NCBI GenBank assembly: GCA_022606425.2
Contig: JAHDVF020001229.1
Location: 248,001 to 312,000, forward strand
Direction: 5' to 3'
DNA length: 64,000 bases
From: Lepidostoma basale
Taxonomy: Eukaryota; Arthropoda; Insecta; Trichoptera; Lepidostomatidae
How positions within the stretch are numbered: the stretch's first letter is position 1; each line of letters starts with the position of its first letter. The notes beneath the pieces were generated by a model, which worked only from the letters and a program-made list of their open reading frames with translations, was not told the DNA's origin and searched no databases. Below, one piece after another: positions 30,541 through 40,154 of this stretch. Made by a program: the position numbers and the translations under genes.

Positions 30541-30569
30541 AGACCCTGAATCGACCATAGCCTTATTGT

Positions 30570-30865
30570 CCCTGATAGATTTTTCCAACAGCGACAGCAT
30601 ATATTGTTTTACCTACCGGCCACCAGAACCAATCTGCCTCTGGTGACACCGGTGGGACTATTGAACACGGTCTCTTCGGAAATCGACGTCTTTCATATTA
30701 GCGAAGGTACGTCCAGGAGACAAATACTCTTGACTTTAGAAAGTATCTTGCCTTGCTATTGTCGAACCATCTCTAATGCGTTTAATGCGTGTACTTAATA
30801 GATGCCTTAAACATTTTGCAGTTTGTATACGTAATGTCTTTTGAGTTAATAAACTGATTTGATTA
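30570..30865 (+). pseudogene. LINE-B C-terminal fragment
   Basis: Plus strand: QRQHILFYLPATRTNLPLVT, GLLNTVSSEIDVFHISE, RRQILLTLESIL, then GTCTTTTGAGTTAATAAACTG and ATTTGATT, the LINE-B 3' end. Several codons (GRAIN) are deleted before LLN compared with 46190. Confidence 0.8.
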
Positions 30866-30869
30866 GCAT

Positions 30870-31560
30870 ATCCATGGACAACTTGGTAAGATGGAAGATT
30901 GTTCAGGGGGAAGTGCGAAGCAATCCATGCGACACAAACACACCGAAGAGGATGCAGCACTGTAATGGATGGTTAAGAAAAAAGCTAAAACTTAGACTTA
31001 GTACAAAATATGTTACACTTTATAGTTCGAAGAATAAAAAACACTTCTAAGTTGATGTGAGAAAGGAGTTCGAATGTTGGCCCACATTACACGGTTGTAT
31101 TTTTATTGGTTTGGAGATCGGTTACCATGAGACGGACACGATATTCAAAAACTCGAAGTTAATTTATGTCCCTTTGTGCCGTCTCTCAACACATGCAGCC
31201 GGTTCGCGCCCGGCGATAATAAAACATAAGATATAACCCTCTGACGTGTCGGTGTTTTTCGGTGTCTTATTTGTGTAATTTATTGCTATTGCAATAACTC
31301 ATTTATTACATTTATAATATTTACACTTCAGCCGGACACAGTAAAAGTGACCAAATATAGTAAATACAAATATAAAAATATGAGTCAATATTATAAAAAA
31401 TACACTTTCCATGATTTTGACAATTCTTTTCTAACTCTTAATGATCATGAATTTTTTCATCACAGATTTGCTCCTTTCTCTTAAAATACTTGAAATATCA
31501 ATTAAAGAAGCGTAGAATCAAATCTTTAACTGGATATCACGAGTCGAACCCAGATGCAAA
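30870..31560. other. Unassigned; GC-richer block at 31120-31265
   Basis: 31120-31265 is repeat-free with CpGs (CAGCCGGTTCGCGCCCGGCG) next to GATAATAAAACATAAGAT and TGACGTGTCGGTG. It is a candidate conserved noncoding element on composition only. The rest is AT-rich and unassigned. Confidence 0.3.
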
Positions 31561-31564
31561 AGAG

Positions 31565-31815
31565 AATTCCAGTCATAATTAAAACGAATGAAAACGTCTG
31601 TTTCCTAGAAGTTTTACATTAATATGTGGTAATAACATTGTTTCTCATATCTAAGGCATTATCAAATGTGATGAATAATATTTGATAATGCCTAAGATAG
31701 GCGATGATATATTATTCACATCAAAAATAATAAAACTTCTAGAACAGACGTTTTCGTTCGTATTAATTATTAAATATGGAGTTTAATACCATTGTTCAAG
31801 AAACAATAAATATTT
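31565..31815. mobile_element. Pal-1, full-length copy
   Basis: Left end AAAACGAATGAAAACGTCTG, right end CAGACGTTTTCGTTCGTATT continuing to ATATGGAGTTTAATACCATT and GTTCAAGAAACAATAAATA. The arms also pair internally (AAGGCATTATCAAATGTGAT and ATTTGATAATGCCTAAGATA). The hammerhead-like core is scrambled in the left arm. Confidence 0.75.
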
Positions 31816-31876
31816 CCAGTCATATTGTTAATAAAAAATATCGTTTGAAGAAACCAAATTTATTTAATGTTAAATT

Positions 31877-32692
31877 GAACTTATGGCAGTGCACAATGGT
31901 GTTCTTCTCCCGACCCTTATGTATGGAAGCGAAGCATGGAACTGGCAAAAGAAGGATGAAAGTAGAAAAAATGCAGTAGAAATGAGATCTCTTAGACGAA
32001 TGTGTGGATACTCTGTGTATGATAGAGTGTCGAATGAAAATATAAGAAGTGAATGCGGTGCGAATGATGGTATTATGAATAAAATAATCAAATCAAATCA
32101 AATCAAATCAGTTTATTTTCTCAAAAGACATTACAAACATTTTTTATAGTTTAAGGCATCTATTGAGAACAGGTAAAACATAATAAATATATAATACCAG
32201 GAACGCATGAGAGATGGTTCGACATTAGGAATACAAGATACTCTCCAAAGTCAAGAGTGTTTGTCTTCTGAATGTACTTTCACGAATATGAAAGACATCG
32301 ATCTCCGAAGCGATCATGTTCAGCAGTTTGCTTGCTCTGCCCACCGAATGAACTTATGGCAGTGCACAATGGATTAATTAAAGGATCATTAAGATGGTTT
32401 GGACATATGGAAAGAATGAATGAAGAAAGAATGGTAAATAAATATATGTTAATGATGTAAATGGAACCAGAAATAGAGGAAGACCGAGGAAAACGTGGCA
32501 AGATCAAATAAATCAAATATTGAATGTCGGCCATGTGAGGAGTCAGAGAAATTGACGCGCGTGCATGACACGATGTATGAATGTTGAGGAATCGAGAAAA
32601 TATGTCAGGAAAGAAAAGTGTGGCAGCCCAATCTTTCTGCCTACCCCTTCGGGGAGACGGCGTGATGGTTTGTTAGTTAGTTAGTTAGTTTA
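31877..32692 (+). pseudogene. LINE-A copy interrupted by LINE-B
   Basis: 31877-32090 reads AVHNGVLLPTLMYGSEAWNW, RSLRRMCGYSVYDRVSNENI and ECGANDGIMNKI. Then comes an inverted LINE-B piece. From 32350 LINE-A resumes as a second copy of GAACTTATGGCAGTGCACAA and then jumps to GSLRWFGHMERMNEERM, GRPRKTWQDQINQILNVGHV, AYPFGETA, the stop and TTAGTTAGTTAGTTAG at 32675-32692. The 23-bp duplication and the internal deletion show a complex rearrangement rather than a clean insertion. Confidence 0.85.
32091..32345 (-). pseudogene. LINE-B fragment inside LINE-A
   Basis: The plus strand starts with ATCAAATCAAATCAAATCAA (the inverted LINE-B tail), then GTTTATTTTCTCAAAAGACA; the minus strand contains ELLNMIASEIDVFHI and RKYIQKTNTLDFGEYLVF-type sequence. 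Only the last 250 or so bases of LINE-B are present. Confidence 0.8.
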
Positions 32693-32699
32693 ATATACT

Positions 32700-33370
32700 A
32701 TCCTCTGCTGAAAACAATAGCCAAAAAAATAGCTTTGATGCTTTATTTTAATTTGATTATTTTCTCATATAACCAATCCGAGTAAACATATGAATATATT
32801 ATTTACGTGGACTAATGTTAACTTGAACGCTCTTAGGCGAGCCACTGCTTGAAATCTATAGTGATGTGTGTATCATGTTATCATCTGTAAGCTACCGGGT
32901 TATAGTAATATTTTAAAGTGCATCTGAAAGGATTCTTTGTCATTTCATCTAATTTAGCGTAGCGCACAAGACGAGGCTGAATAACGACAGTGACTTACTC
33001 GCATGAAATATCCCCGACATTGAATGGACAGAGTGTAGACGCTAAATTACTTTAGTTTAAGAGAAGAAGACAACGTCACAGAATTCTGAATTCTACAAAC
33101 CATATTAAAAATAATTCCTACTTATGATCGTCAGCTGATTCCATATTTGGAAGACTTGACACCGTAAAGAAAAAAAAATATTAATAACGCATTAGGGGGC
33201 ATGGAAGGTGACTCCATGTGTGATGTTACTGAAACTATACCTCTGGAAACGACGCGAAGTCGCCCAAACCTTCCATCAAAACTGCAAGAGAAAAAAAGAG
33301 ATAAGGTCCTTTTTAGGGCCATCCCTACGACATATAAAGCTAACTTGCCATTATTTTTCAAGCATGTTCC
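32700..33370. other. Unassigned DNA
   Basis: No feature recognised. A part around 32940-33020 is less AT-rich. Confidence 0.3.
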
Positions 33371-33374
33371 TGGG

Positions 33375-33600
33375 ATGTAGATGTCCAACTGTCTCGCTAT
33401 CTTTTAGATGGTCTTCTGTGAGGACGATTGCCTGTTGGTACATTATTTACCACTTTAATTATATCACTATCAGAACACGTTCTCTTCACTTGATCTCTTC
33501 GATAACGTCTTTTCAGTCTTCCTTATTGCACAACATCTTCGATATCACATATCTTCCTTATTTTGGAATTTCTCACATTAACTGTGAGTGACGTTTTCGC
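33375..33600 (-). pseudogene. Decayed LINE-D-like fragment
   Basis: Plus-strand text CTATCTTTTAGATGGTCTTC and GATATCACATATCTTCCTTA with TTTTGGAATTTCTCACA follow the same order as ATCTTTTAGGAGGTCTTCC and CACATATCTCTCTTATTCTG in LINE-D at 52670-52850. Too mutated to read as protein. Confidence 0.5.
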
Positions 33601-33654
33601 AATGCATCGGAGAGTTCTCAATTCTGCGGCTAGCTACATTTTCAGTACAAAAAA

Positions 33655-33990
33655 ATGGTCTTAGCTTCTTCTAAGAAACGTCTCCGTCCCGTCCTGTCTC
33701 TGGCCGCCGTAGAGCTCTGTGTTGTATCTCCTTCCCCACTTCTGACCATCCTCAATGGGTTCGAGAATTCTGCGGAGGATCTTCCTTTCGAAGCAGCTCA
33801 TCTTTACTTTATCACGTTTAGTGAGTCCAATTTTCCAAGGCTTTTTTTTATCTTAGTACTGGTCTAATCAGGGTTTTATATAACGTGGATTTTGTTTTTC
33901 TGGATAGTAAACGCGACTTTAAGTGTTTATTGAGGCCAAAGTAGCATCTGTTTGCTGTGAATATCAGATTCCTAATATCTTCGGTGACAT
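33655..33990 (-). pseudogene. LINE-F fragment with deletion
   Basis: Plus-strand AAGAAACGTCTCCGTCCCGT then CTGGCCGCCGTAGAGCTCTG: the C-terminus joins directly to the middle of the domain. The minus strand further in reads SFERKILRRILEPIED-type sequence and LIRPVLR, so the block encoding GHxxR to the C-terminus is partly deleted relative to 14155-14610. Another related stretch continues to about 33990. Confidence 0.68.
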
Positions 33991-33999
33991 CATATATTA

Positions 34000-34500
34000 T
34001 ATTCTGTTAACTAGGGAGGCTAGGTAAATTTATGTTTTTTTTATATTGATATGAGTGTATTGACTGTGATTGAGCAGCATGAAATAAAAAGTTACGTCAC
34101 GTTATACGCATCAGTTCACCAATGTGTGCCTGGCTTAAAGTCAGGTACTTATGAGGTATACTGGAATACGCGTTGATATACGAGTATTCATACGGAGAAA
34201 ACGGCTTTATTTGTTTGTTTAACTCGAGATGCGATAATTCGCTGCCGCTTTGTTCTACCGGAATAAGAACAGATCTATTACATTCATTTTTTCCTTTTAC
34301 ATTTTATACTTTGTACTAACATATGAACTAGCGTAATTAAAAAAAAGGTCGGAGCAACCTTCAGTTATAAGCGTTAATCGTTATATCAGAGAATATATAT
34401 TTTTAAATGCTTACAAACATACCCATCACACGAATGCATAAAGTATCTGGAGCGGTCACATAACACATAAAGTTTACAATTCAAACGAAAATACACAATT
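34000..34500. other. Repeat-free DNA, possible conserved noncoding element
   Basis: 34075-34275 contains AAAAGTTACGTCACGTTATA (CRE-like TACGTCA), GAGATGCGATAATTCGCTGC and CTTTATTTGTTTGTTTAACT (forkhead-like). No match elsewhere in the window and no long frame. Regulatory function is inference. Confidence 0.3.
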
Positions 34501-34514
34501 AAAATTTATTTATA

Positions 34515-34560
34515 ATGGTTTCGCCAGGCTCACTGGCATCGACAGACTGGAAACATCAAC
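34515..34560 (-). repeat. Fragment of the 51.9-kb hammerhead palindrome family
   Basis: GGTTTCGCCAGGCTCACTGG and CATCGACAGACTGG match the left arm of the palindrome at 51828-51990. On the minus strand this is CUGUCGA, one U, GCCAG/CUGGC helix II and GAAAC, cut off before the cleavage triplet. Confidence 0.55.
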
Positions 34561-34589
34561 AGGCTCGAATACACCTCTGGCCAAATAAT

Positions 34590-34950
34590 CCTTATTCTTC
34601 TTCAGCCTATTCCCGTCCACTCCTGGACAAAGGCCTCCTCCATTCGCTTCCATGTCACTCTGTCTTGTGCAGACTGCATCCAGGTTATTCCGACGTGTAT
34701 GTTCAGATCATACTTCTACCGTACCGTACAGTCGCTCTGCACTTCTCTTTGTCGTCCACGGTCTCCAAGTCAGCAGTCGTCTTGTCCATTTTTCATCTGA
34801 GCTTGTGGCTTCGTGACCTGCCCATTGCCATTTTAGAGTCGCCACCCGGTGGATGTTGTCAGTGACCTTTATTTTTTCTCTCACCGTATCGTTTCTGACT
34901 CTGTCTCTTTGGCTTATTCCTAACATGGCTCTTTCCGTGGCTCTTTGGGT
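34590..34950 (-). pseudogene. LINE-C C-terminal region
   Basis: Minus strand: ERAMLGISQRDRVRNDTV, KIKVTDNIHRVATLKWQWAG, HEATSSDEKWTRRLLTW, then AWKRMEEAFVQEWTGIG and a GAAGAA tail (34590-34600). It carries both the KWQWAGH block and the EEAFVQEW end, so it shows the full order of the domain that is deleted in 7156 and 28735. Confidence 0.82.
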
Positions 34951-34984
34951 AAAATCATCAAATATAAAGTCATCGCTAAAATCA

Positions 34985-35375
34985 TTCGATTGTGTTTCTT
35001 TTTATATACTTGTATACAACACTCACATTTATTAAAAAAAATAATATCAAACATGTTTCGGACTAACTAATCAGTGATATTATAGAAATATTTAAAATAT
35101 AATAAAATTGTTTACAAATATGTTGCGTTTTGACAGATGTTGAAATGATTTATTTTATAACGTTTATGCTTTTGTTATACCAAATATTATTTTAAGTAAA
35201 TTTAAGATTTAAAAATTTATTCATAATATTTGTTATAACAAAAGCATAAACGTTCCAAAATAAATCATTATAACATCTGTCAAAACTGACCATATTTGTA
35301 AACAATTTATTTTATTTTTTAATAAATGTAAGGGTTGTATACAAAGCATATAAAAAAGAAACATTAAACATCTAC
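34985..35375. repeat. Long inverted repeat carrying a hammerhead-like motif
   Basis: Outer arms: GATTGTGTTTCTTTTTATAT at 34988 against the reverse of 35320-35370. Inner arms: 35115-35185 (TACAAATATGTTGCG, TTTATAACGTTTATGCTTTT) against 35235-35310. The left outer arm contains the motif at 35041-35083; the right arm has lost it. Sequence after 35375 (CAAGTCATCGCGAGCATAGA) recurs at 42710. Confidence 0.7.
35041..35083 (-). ncRNA. Hammerhead-like motif with 9-bp helix I
   Basis: Minus strand: AUAAUAUCA, CUGAUUA (G8 changed to U), a short GUUAGUC insert, CGAAAC, palindrome ACAUGU, GUU, then UGAUAUUAU. The two outer segments pair perfectly over nine bases, which is strong support for the fold, but helix II is nearly absent and the box has one change at an essential position. 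Confidence 0.5.
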
Positions 35376-35399
35376 AAAACAAGTCATCGCGAGCATAGA

Positions 35400-35895
35400 A
35401 GAAATTCAATTAATTATATTCTAAAAAAATTAATAACATTTTTATTTTTTGATAAAAAGCTTTTGTATCAAAAGACTTAGAGCATTGAAGTTCAAGTTCT
35501 GACTGAATTACCTCTTTTTCTGTATATCCGCTATACGTGCATATATAAATACACGTATCATTATATATTCTTCATTACCCTTTCAATAATAATTCGGCAA
35601 CCTAAAATACCTCATATGATTGGATCTAATATTCATCTTACACATTAGAATAGGTACATTAAAATAACCTCATGGCATGAATTATGCACGGCGCACTCCG
35701 TTCCTTGAATGCTTCCTCCTCACAGCCCCTGCGAAGCCTTACTTCTGAGCGTGGTAAACTATTACATTTTGCATGGCCTGGGCACATTATTAGACCGGCG
35801 GAAGTTCATTTCGAATTGATAATTAATCAACTTATTTCCACTAATGTCTATGGTGAACGATTCGCTGTGCGCATAACTAACTAACAAACTAATTA
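35400..35895. other. Unassigned DNA
   Basis: Nothing firm. A CTAACTAACAAACTAATTAACC run at 35877-35898 looks like an eroded LINE-A/SINE-C tail in minus orientation without its element. Confidence 0.35.
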
Positions 35896-35899
35896 ACCA

Positions 35900-35960
35900 T
35901 CCTCTTCTTCTTCTTTCTGTTCCTCTCCTAACGGAGGTTTGACAACATCATGCCTACTTT
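35900..35960 (-). pseudogene. Short LINE 3' end
   Basis: Minus strand reads ESKVGMMLSNLR then a stop region and AGAAGAAGAAGA. Same terminus as 20350-20410. Confidence 0.45.
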
Positions 35961-35974
35961 ACTTTCGATACAAA

Positions 35975-36205
35975 AGCTTTAAACGGTGCCAAGAGCGTCA
36001 ATAGCGCCAGCATAGATTGTTTACCGGCTGCCAGAACTAACCTGTCTCTGGTGACACCGATGGGAAGAGCCACTAGTCTGCTGAATATAATCTCCTCAGA
36101 CATCGATGTCCTTAGAGAGAGTTTCTGTTTTCCTAAAGTCGTATCATCTCTCATGAGTTCTGGGTATTTTATGAAAATAAATGTCTGTTGAGAAAATAAT
36201 CAAAT
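35975..36205 (+). pseudogene. LINE-B C-terminal fragment
   Basis: Plus strand: NGAKSVNSASID-type start, then CLPAARTNLSLVTPMGRATS, LLNIISSDIDVLRESF and VVSSLMSSG, ending at ATGTCTGTTGAGAAAATAAT. Colinear with 46190-46280 read on the minus strand. Confidence 0.78.
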
Positions 36206-36496
36206 TCTTCTAGAGAGATTTTTACTTTTCTTTCAAGTATAGAAGAAATATCGTATTGAATGATAATAAAATATTAATGTTTTTTAAATGCTTCAGACTA
36301 GTTTCACCAGGGTGCTCTCGTCTTCTGGTTTATATACATTAAAAAATTCAAAACTTCCATTTATATGGACTGAAATTTGGCGGGAATGAAAATTAATCAA
36401 AACATAAAATTTAATTCAAATCTATTAGTAATAGGTGTTCCTTAAAATTTAAAACAAAATTAATTAGCAGGTATGCTACATAATTATTAAGCACTC

Positions 36497-36610
36497 GGGT
36501 GGTGATCTAACAGACAAACGCTTTGCTTCTGATCCAGGGGACAGGGGTTCTAGACTGGATACGACCAGGTTTCTTCTGCATAGTAACGAACTATTTCTAC
36601 TCAGTTTAAA
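36497..36610 (+). mobile_element. SINE-B copy, plus orientation
   Basis: GGGTGGTGATCTAACAGACA (A-box region), TCTGATCCAGGGGACAGGGG, GTTCTAGACTGGATACGACC (B-box region), then GTAACGAACTATTTCTACTC, corresponding to the TAATGAGCTCTGTTCTGCTC body. Diverged and 3' truncated or decayed after 36610. Confidence 0.65.
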
Positions 36611-36748
36611 ATTTGTCCAAGTCATTTTAATTTGAAATAAAAATCCATTGAGTTAGTCTTAACAAATAATTATATTTGTGAATCACAATTTCAAAACTCA
36701 CCGTAAGGTGTTGATGTCTATATGTAGCTGCAGTGAATGTTTGTGTTT

Positions 36749-36960
36749 AACTAACAAACGAACCACGTCGCCTCTCCGAAGCGGTAGGCAGAAATAATGG
36801 ACTGCCACACTTTAACCGATGCGGCACTCCATCCTTCTCTTTTCGCCTCCGCGGGAGACGCGGCGTGATAGGTTGCGAACCTCGTCGCCACCAATACGCA
36901 TCTCCCGCGCACATTTTAATCCACAATGTCCACAAAATAAATCTTTAACAAGTTGTATAA
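36749..36960 (-). mobile_element. SINE-C copy 2
   Basis: Plus-strand order CTAACAAACGAACCACGTCG, CGGTAGGCAGAAATAATGGA, CCGATGCGGCACTCCATCC, GCGGGAGACGCGGCGTGATA, GGTTGCGAACCTCGTCGCCA, CATCTCCCGCGCAC: the same order as at 12787-12985. Two CG changes have eroded the tail hairpin. Confidence 0.76.
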
Positions 36961-36999
36961 AATAAAATAACAAAACAAAATTAACATAAAAAAATCCCT

Positions 37000-37045
37000 T
37001 TTTCTGTCTACCCCTTAGGAGAGGCGGCTTGATGGTTAGTTATTT
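37000..37045 (+). repeat. Outward-facing LINE-A/SINE-C tail
   Basis: TTCTGTCTACCCCTTAGGAG, AGGCGGCTTGATGGTTAGTT: a plus-strand copy of the shared 3' terminus, only 40 bases from the head side of the minus-strand SINE-C, so that two tails face outward. Confidence 0.65.
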
Positions 37046-37084
37046 TAGTTAAAATAACATAAACCATTATGTTCTTTTCTATGG

Positions 37085-37215
37085 TGTACATGTCAGCTGG
37101 ACGATCCGGACTTTCGTGTTTAATTAAATTATTTTCCGTGTATCCACTGTGTTTTTAATTAACTGTAATTAGGTACTTAAAACAATCCAACTCCAGTTAG
37201 AACTTTAAAGTGTTT
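37085..37215 (-). repeat. SINE-C-associated 5' segment
   Basis: On the minus strand it reads GGATTGTTTTAAGTACCTAA, GTGGATAC, GAAAGTCCGGATCGTCCAGC, TGACATGTACACC, colinear with 43605-43745 and 26575-26700. Confidence 0.6.
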
Positions 37216-37219
37216 TAAA

Positions 37220-37850
37220 AAAAAATCAAATTGACGTTGAAACAAATGCACATAGAGGTTCGAAAAAATCTCGAAAATTTATTTTAACAGCTGTCAAAAC
37301 TGTTTAAATCAACGAAAAACTATTATTATTTTAACAGCAAAACAGCATAACGTGCTAAGTTCCATAACAAACAAAATATAAAAGTGCGGCAACAATGAAC
37401 GGTTTGTGTTTTTTGTGTATTAATGATTTAAACTAAGTGAACCGTTGTGTATCAAATAATAATTAGTGTTTTTAAAACAACAAAAACATATGAGTTAACA
37501 TCAAATGAAAATGCGTAAAACATGTTTTTTTAAAGCCCAATATTGGTCTATTAAACCGGAGACCATTTGGACTTAAAAAAAATTTCTTCTGATCAAATGT
37601 GACAAGTGTATTCAAGTGGACATTTTGACAACCGTCAAAAAAGGTATTTTAGAAATTTGTAAAAACTATTTGGAATTAGTTTCAAAGCAAAATTAAATTT
37701 GTTGAATTATTTCATTAAAGTACTTGACGGTGCTACAATAGTTATATGCATTTATGATATCGATAAAAAATGCATTTATTTGATAAAATCATTTAAAGAA
37801 CCTGACCCTAACATCATAACAGTAGATGAAAATGTGTGGATAAAAGAGGA
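37220..37850. other. Unassigned AT-rich DNA
   Basis: No recognised feature. Confidence 0.3.
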
Positions 37851-37858
37851 GGATTCAT

Positions 37859-38050
37859 CGCAGGGCTAATCGCCCTGCATGATAAAATAACACTTGATAA
37901 ACATCAACACAATGGCACTTGGAACTCGGACTTCCCAATGAACCACGCCCATGGCAAAAAAATATATATGGAGACGGATGAGTAGGGACTGGACTCTAGT
38001 AGAGGAGGCCAAATCCTGCACTGGGATGTAGTGCCGAGAAGAAGAAGATT
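37859..38050 (+). other. Possible LINE 3' end with perfect hairpin
   Basis: GCAGGGC-TAATC-GCCCTGC at about 37861-37879 is a perfect 7-bp hairpin. Downstream the plus strand reads RRMSRDWTLVEEAKSCTGM before a stop and GAGAAGAAGAAGA (38037-38049), the GAA tail typical of LINE ends here. The family is not identified. Confidence 0.4.
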
Positions 38051-38149
38051 AAAATAATTAAATTATCAGTATGCTAGACATTATAAAGTGAGATTAAATT
38101 ATCAGTGTGTGTACAAGTGTATGTGGGTTCCCCGTTTCAACAAATATGC

Positions 38150-38300
38150 ATTAATATGAATATGAAGATCTCTGGTCAAGGAAGAAAATGCCTACCAGCG
38201 AAATACCTGGCGCCAAGCAATCAAAATAGCTGGCCCCGAGTAACGGGAAGAGGCGAGGAGAAATAAGGAGCAGAAGATCCTGTTTCCATAAAATGTGAGT
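38150..38300 (+). pseudogene. RTE-like LINE fragment
   Basis: Plus-strand AYQRNTWRQAIKIAGPE followed by REEARRNKEQKI is typical of the basic region near the C-terminus of RTE-like LINEs (WRxAIKxxGP). Short and isolated. Confidence 0.5.
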
Positions 38301-38304
38301 ATTA

Positions 38305-38655
38305 AAGAATATGAGATAAAATTTCCATAAACATCAAATCGAAGTATTCGGTTATTGTTCGAAATTAGAATTGCAACGGATTTAAATGGCGAATTGAAAA
38401 CATGACATCAAACTCAAGTTTTATGATTGCTTATTTAGGAACGAAAATGGTCTAAAGAGACACTGTAATATAGTTTAATATTTCCTTATACTGTTAAACA
38501 ACATAATTGATAATAATAATAACGTGGTTTCGTCGAATTCCGTATTCGATGAATTTCAACGCAAATATAATTGGACGTATTGTGAATAGTCAAAAGATCA
38601 AAAACTACGGCAGGTCAAAATGCCTGCAATCGATACAATTAGTTTAATTTGAAAC
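38305..38655. other. Unassigned DNA
   Basis: No recognised feature. Confidence 0.3.
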
Positions 38656-38659
38656 TATA

Positions 38660-39160
38660 AAAATCCAGTATAAAAGGATGAAAGTTCTTTATCTTCGAGT
38701 CTGTTGGCGTTCCACGAACGCCTCCATCCCTTGCTTCTCCTGCCGTCGTCGACGCCACCTCCTCCTGCCCCGCCGCCGCCATCGCTGCCGGCCCGTTGTG
38801 AACTCCAACGCCTCATGCCCCAACCCTTTCCTTTCCATCATCTTTATCCCATCCTATATCTCAACCTCATTGCAATATAGGTCCGCACCCAAGGCCACCG
38901 GCCCACGCCCAAGGCCACTCTTGTCCTATTCGGTTGCGTATCCAGGACCAACCGGCCGCCACCCAAAACCACTCCCCGTCACCGTCCCTCGGTCTCCACC
39001 CAAGACCTTGGTCCCTTTCCAAGATCATCAGTGACCCCTCCATACTGCCCCCTACCGGGGTAGTCAGATCCAAATGTTGGACACAACACGCTACATCCCC
39101 CAAGAAACCCTCCCTGCACCATCCAACAATATCCAACCTCATCATCCAATAAAGAAATTT
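38660..39160 (+). other. C-rich segment with 118-codon frame, identity unknown
   Basis: From 38680 the plus strand becomes strikingly C-rich and G-poor, with a 118-codon frame (38678-39034) rich in proline, serine and arginine (CRRRRHLLLPRRRH, GPRPRPLLSYSV, LPVTVPRSPPKTL). A TATAAAAGG lies just upstream at 38671 and AATAAA at 39150. Strand asymmetry of this sort is seen in LINE 5' ends and in gag-like ORF1 regions, so a retroelement 5' fragment is my best guess. An overlapping minus-strand frame (38867-39217) exists only because stop codons are rare in this composition. Confidence 0.35.
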
Positions 39161-39329
39161 CAAGATGTGGAGGAGCAATAGCCTTCGGGTTGGTACTCCC
39201 GAAAAAACAATATCCAAGAAAAAAAATCAGGTTGTAATTTATTTTTTAAAACAAACATTTAACTTAGATAATTAAAGTACTAAAATTTTTTTTTTTTAAA
39301 TGTGTATTTTATTTCCAATCCACTAATGT

Positions 39330-39372
39330 TTGTGTCTTCGACTGGTTTCAGCAGCTTGCTGCCATCTTCTGG
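39330..39372 (-). ncRNA. Hammerhead-like motif, U4 variant
   Basis: Minus strand: CAGAAGA (39365-39371), one U, GGCAGC-AA-GCUGCU (6-bp helix II with a terminal G-U), GAAAC, ACCAGU and GUC (39340-39342). It shares the CAGAAGA box and the flank CACAAACATTAGTGGATT with 20915 and 40705, so the variant box is a family trait. Confidence 0.45.
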
Positions 39373-39399
39373 GGATGCAATTTCAAATTTTTTTTTATG

Positions 39400-39740
39400 T
39401 AACATATTCATTTGTAAAATAATTTGTAATGTTTTCATGATCTTTAATACATTTTAAGCATCTTCGCAAAATATGAATTCTGAACCAAAACATCATTTTT
39501 GCAATACTGAACTAAATTTGAAAGGATTATGGAAAATTTAAAATTTCAATCGTCAGTATTCAACATATCTGATTTCAGGAAAAAAAAATAACGAGAGGTT
39601 ATGCTGGAAATAAATTATGGTTTTCCATCACAGAATTTAATCACCACACTAATTTGATTCGACGTTTAGGCCGTATTTTAAATATCGAATATTAGACTGT
39701 TGGAAAATGGAAATTTTGAATACGTGTGAATAATTTGAAT
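39400..39740. other. Unassigned AT-rich DNA
   Basis: No recognised feature. Confidence 0.3.
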
Positions 39741-39743
39741 CTA

Positions 39744-39876
39744 CTCGTATTATTCTGCTGTTTTTCTAGAAAAATTCGTGGATTAATTACATGGCAGAGG
39801 GAATAGTATATATATTATTTAAATGAGGTTTAAATGTAGTCTTTAAAAGTCGATAAAACCAGCAGAATAATACGAG
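39744..39876. repeat. Perfect 17-bp inverted repeat, 99-bp spacer
   Basis: CTCGTATTATTCTGCTG at 39744-39760 and its exact reverse complement at 39860-39876. Spacer AT-rich. It could be the ends of a tiny foldback element. Confidence 0.75.
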
Positions 39877-39889
39877 GAATAGTAAGCAG

Positions 39890-40150
39890 AATAATAAGGC
39901 AAAACATGTCACTTCTATTAAATTAAAAAAAACATCTAGAAACATAATGTTTTAATCAATAACATTTATTTTATTACGTAATAGTTTAGTTTCATTGTGT
40001 AATTATTATAATTATATGATCCCCATTCGAGCCATTTTTGTTTTTAACACGTGTCATTCACATGAAATATAATAAAACTTCTAAAAAACAGACGTTTTCA
40101 TTCGTATTAATTATTTAATATAGAGTGATACATCATTGTTCAAGAAGTAA
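39890..40150. mobile_element. Pal-1 copy, rearranged
   Basis: The inner block AAGGCAAAACATGTCACTTC lies at 39897, and the right end AAACTTCTAAAAAACAGACG, TTCATTCGTATTAATTATTT, ATCATTGTTCAAGAAGTAAT runs to 40150. The left end is missing and about 100 bases of other AT-rich DNA separate the two parts. Confidence 0.6.
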
Positions 40151-40154
40151 TAAA

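Noticed and set aside
34515..34865. 116-codon plus-strand frame
   Set aside because: It spans a hammerhead-repeat fragment and the antisense of LINE-C.
38867..39217. 116-codon minus-strand frame
   Set aside because: Stops are rare because of the skewed composition; the plus strand is the more natural reading, and even that is uncertain.
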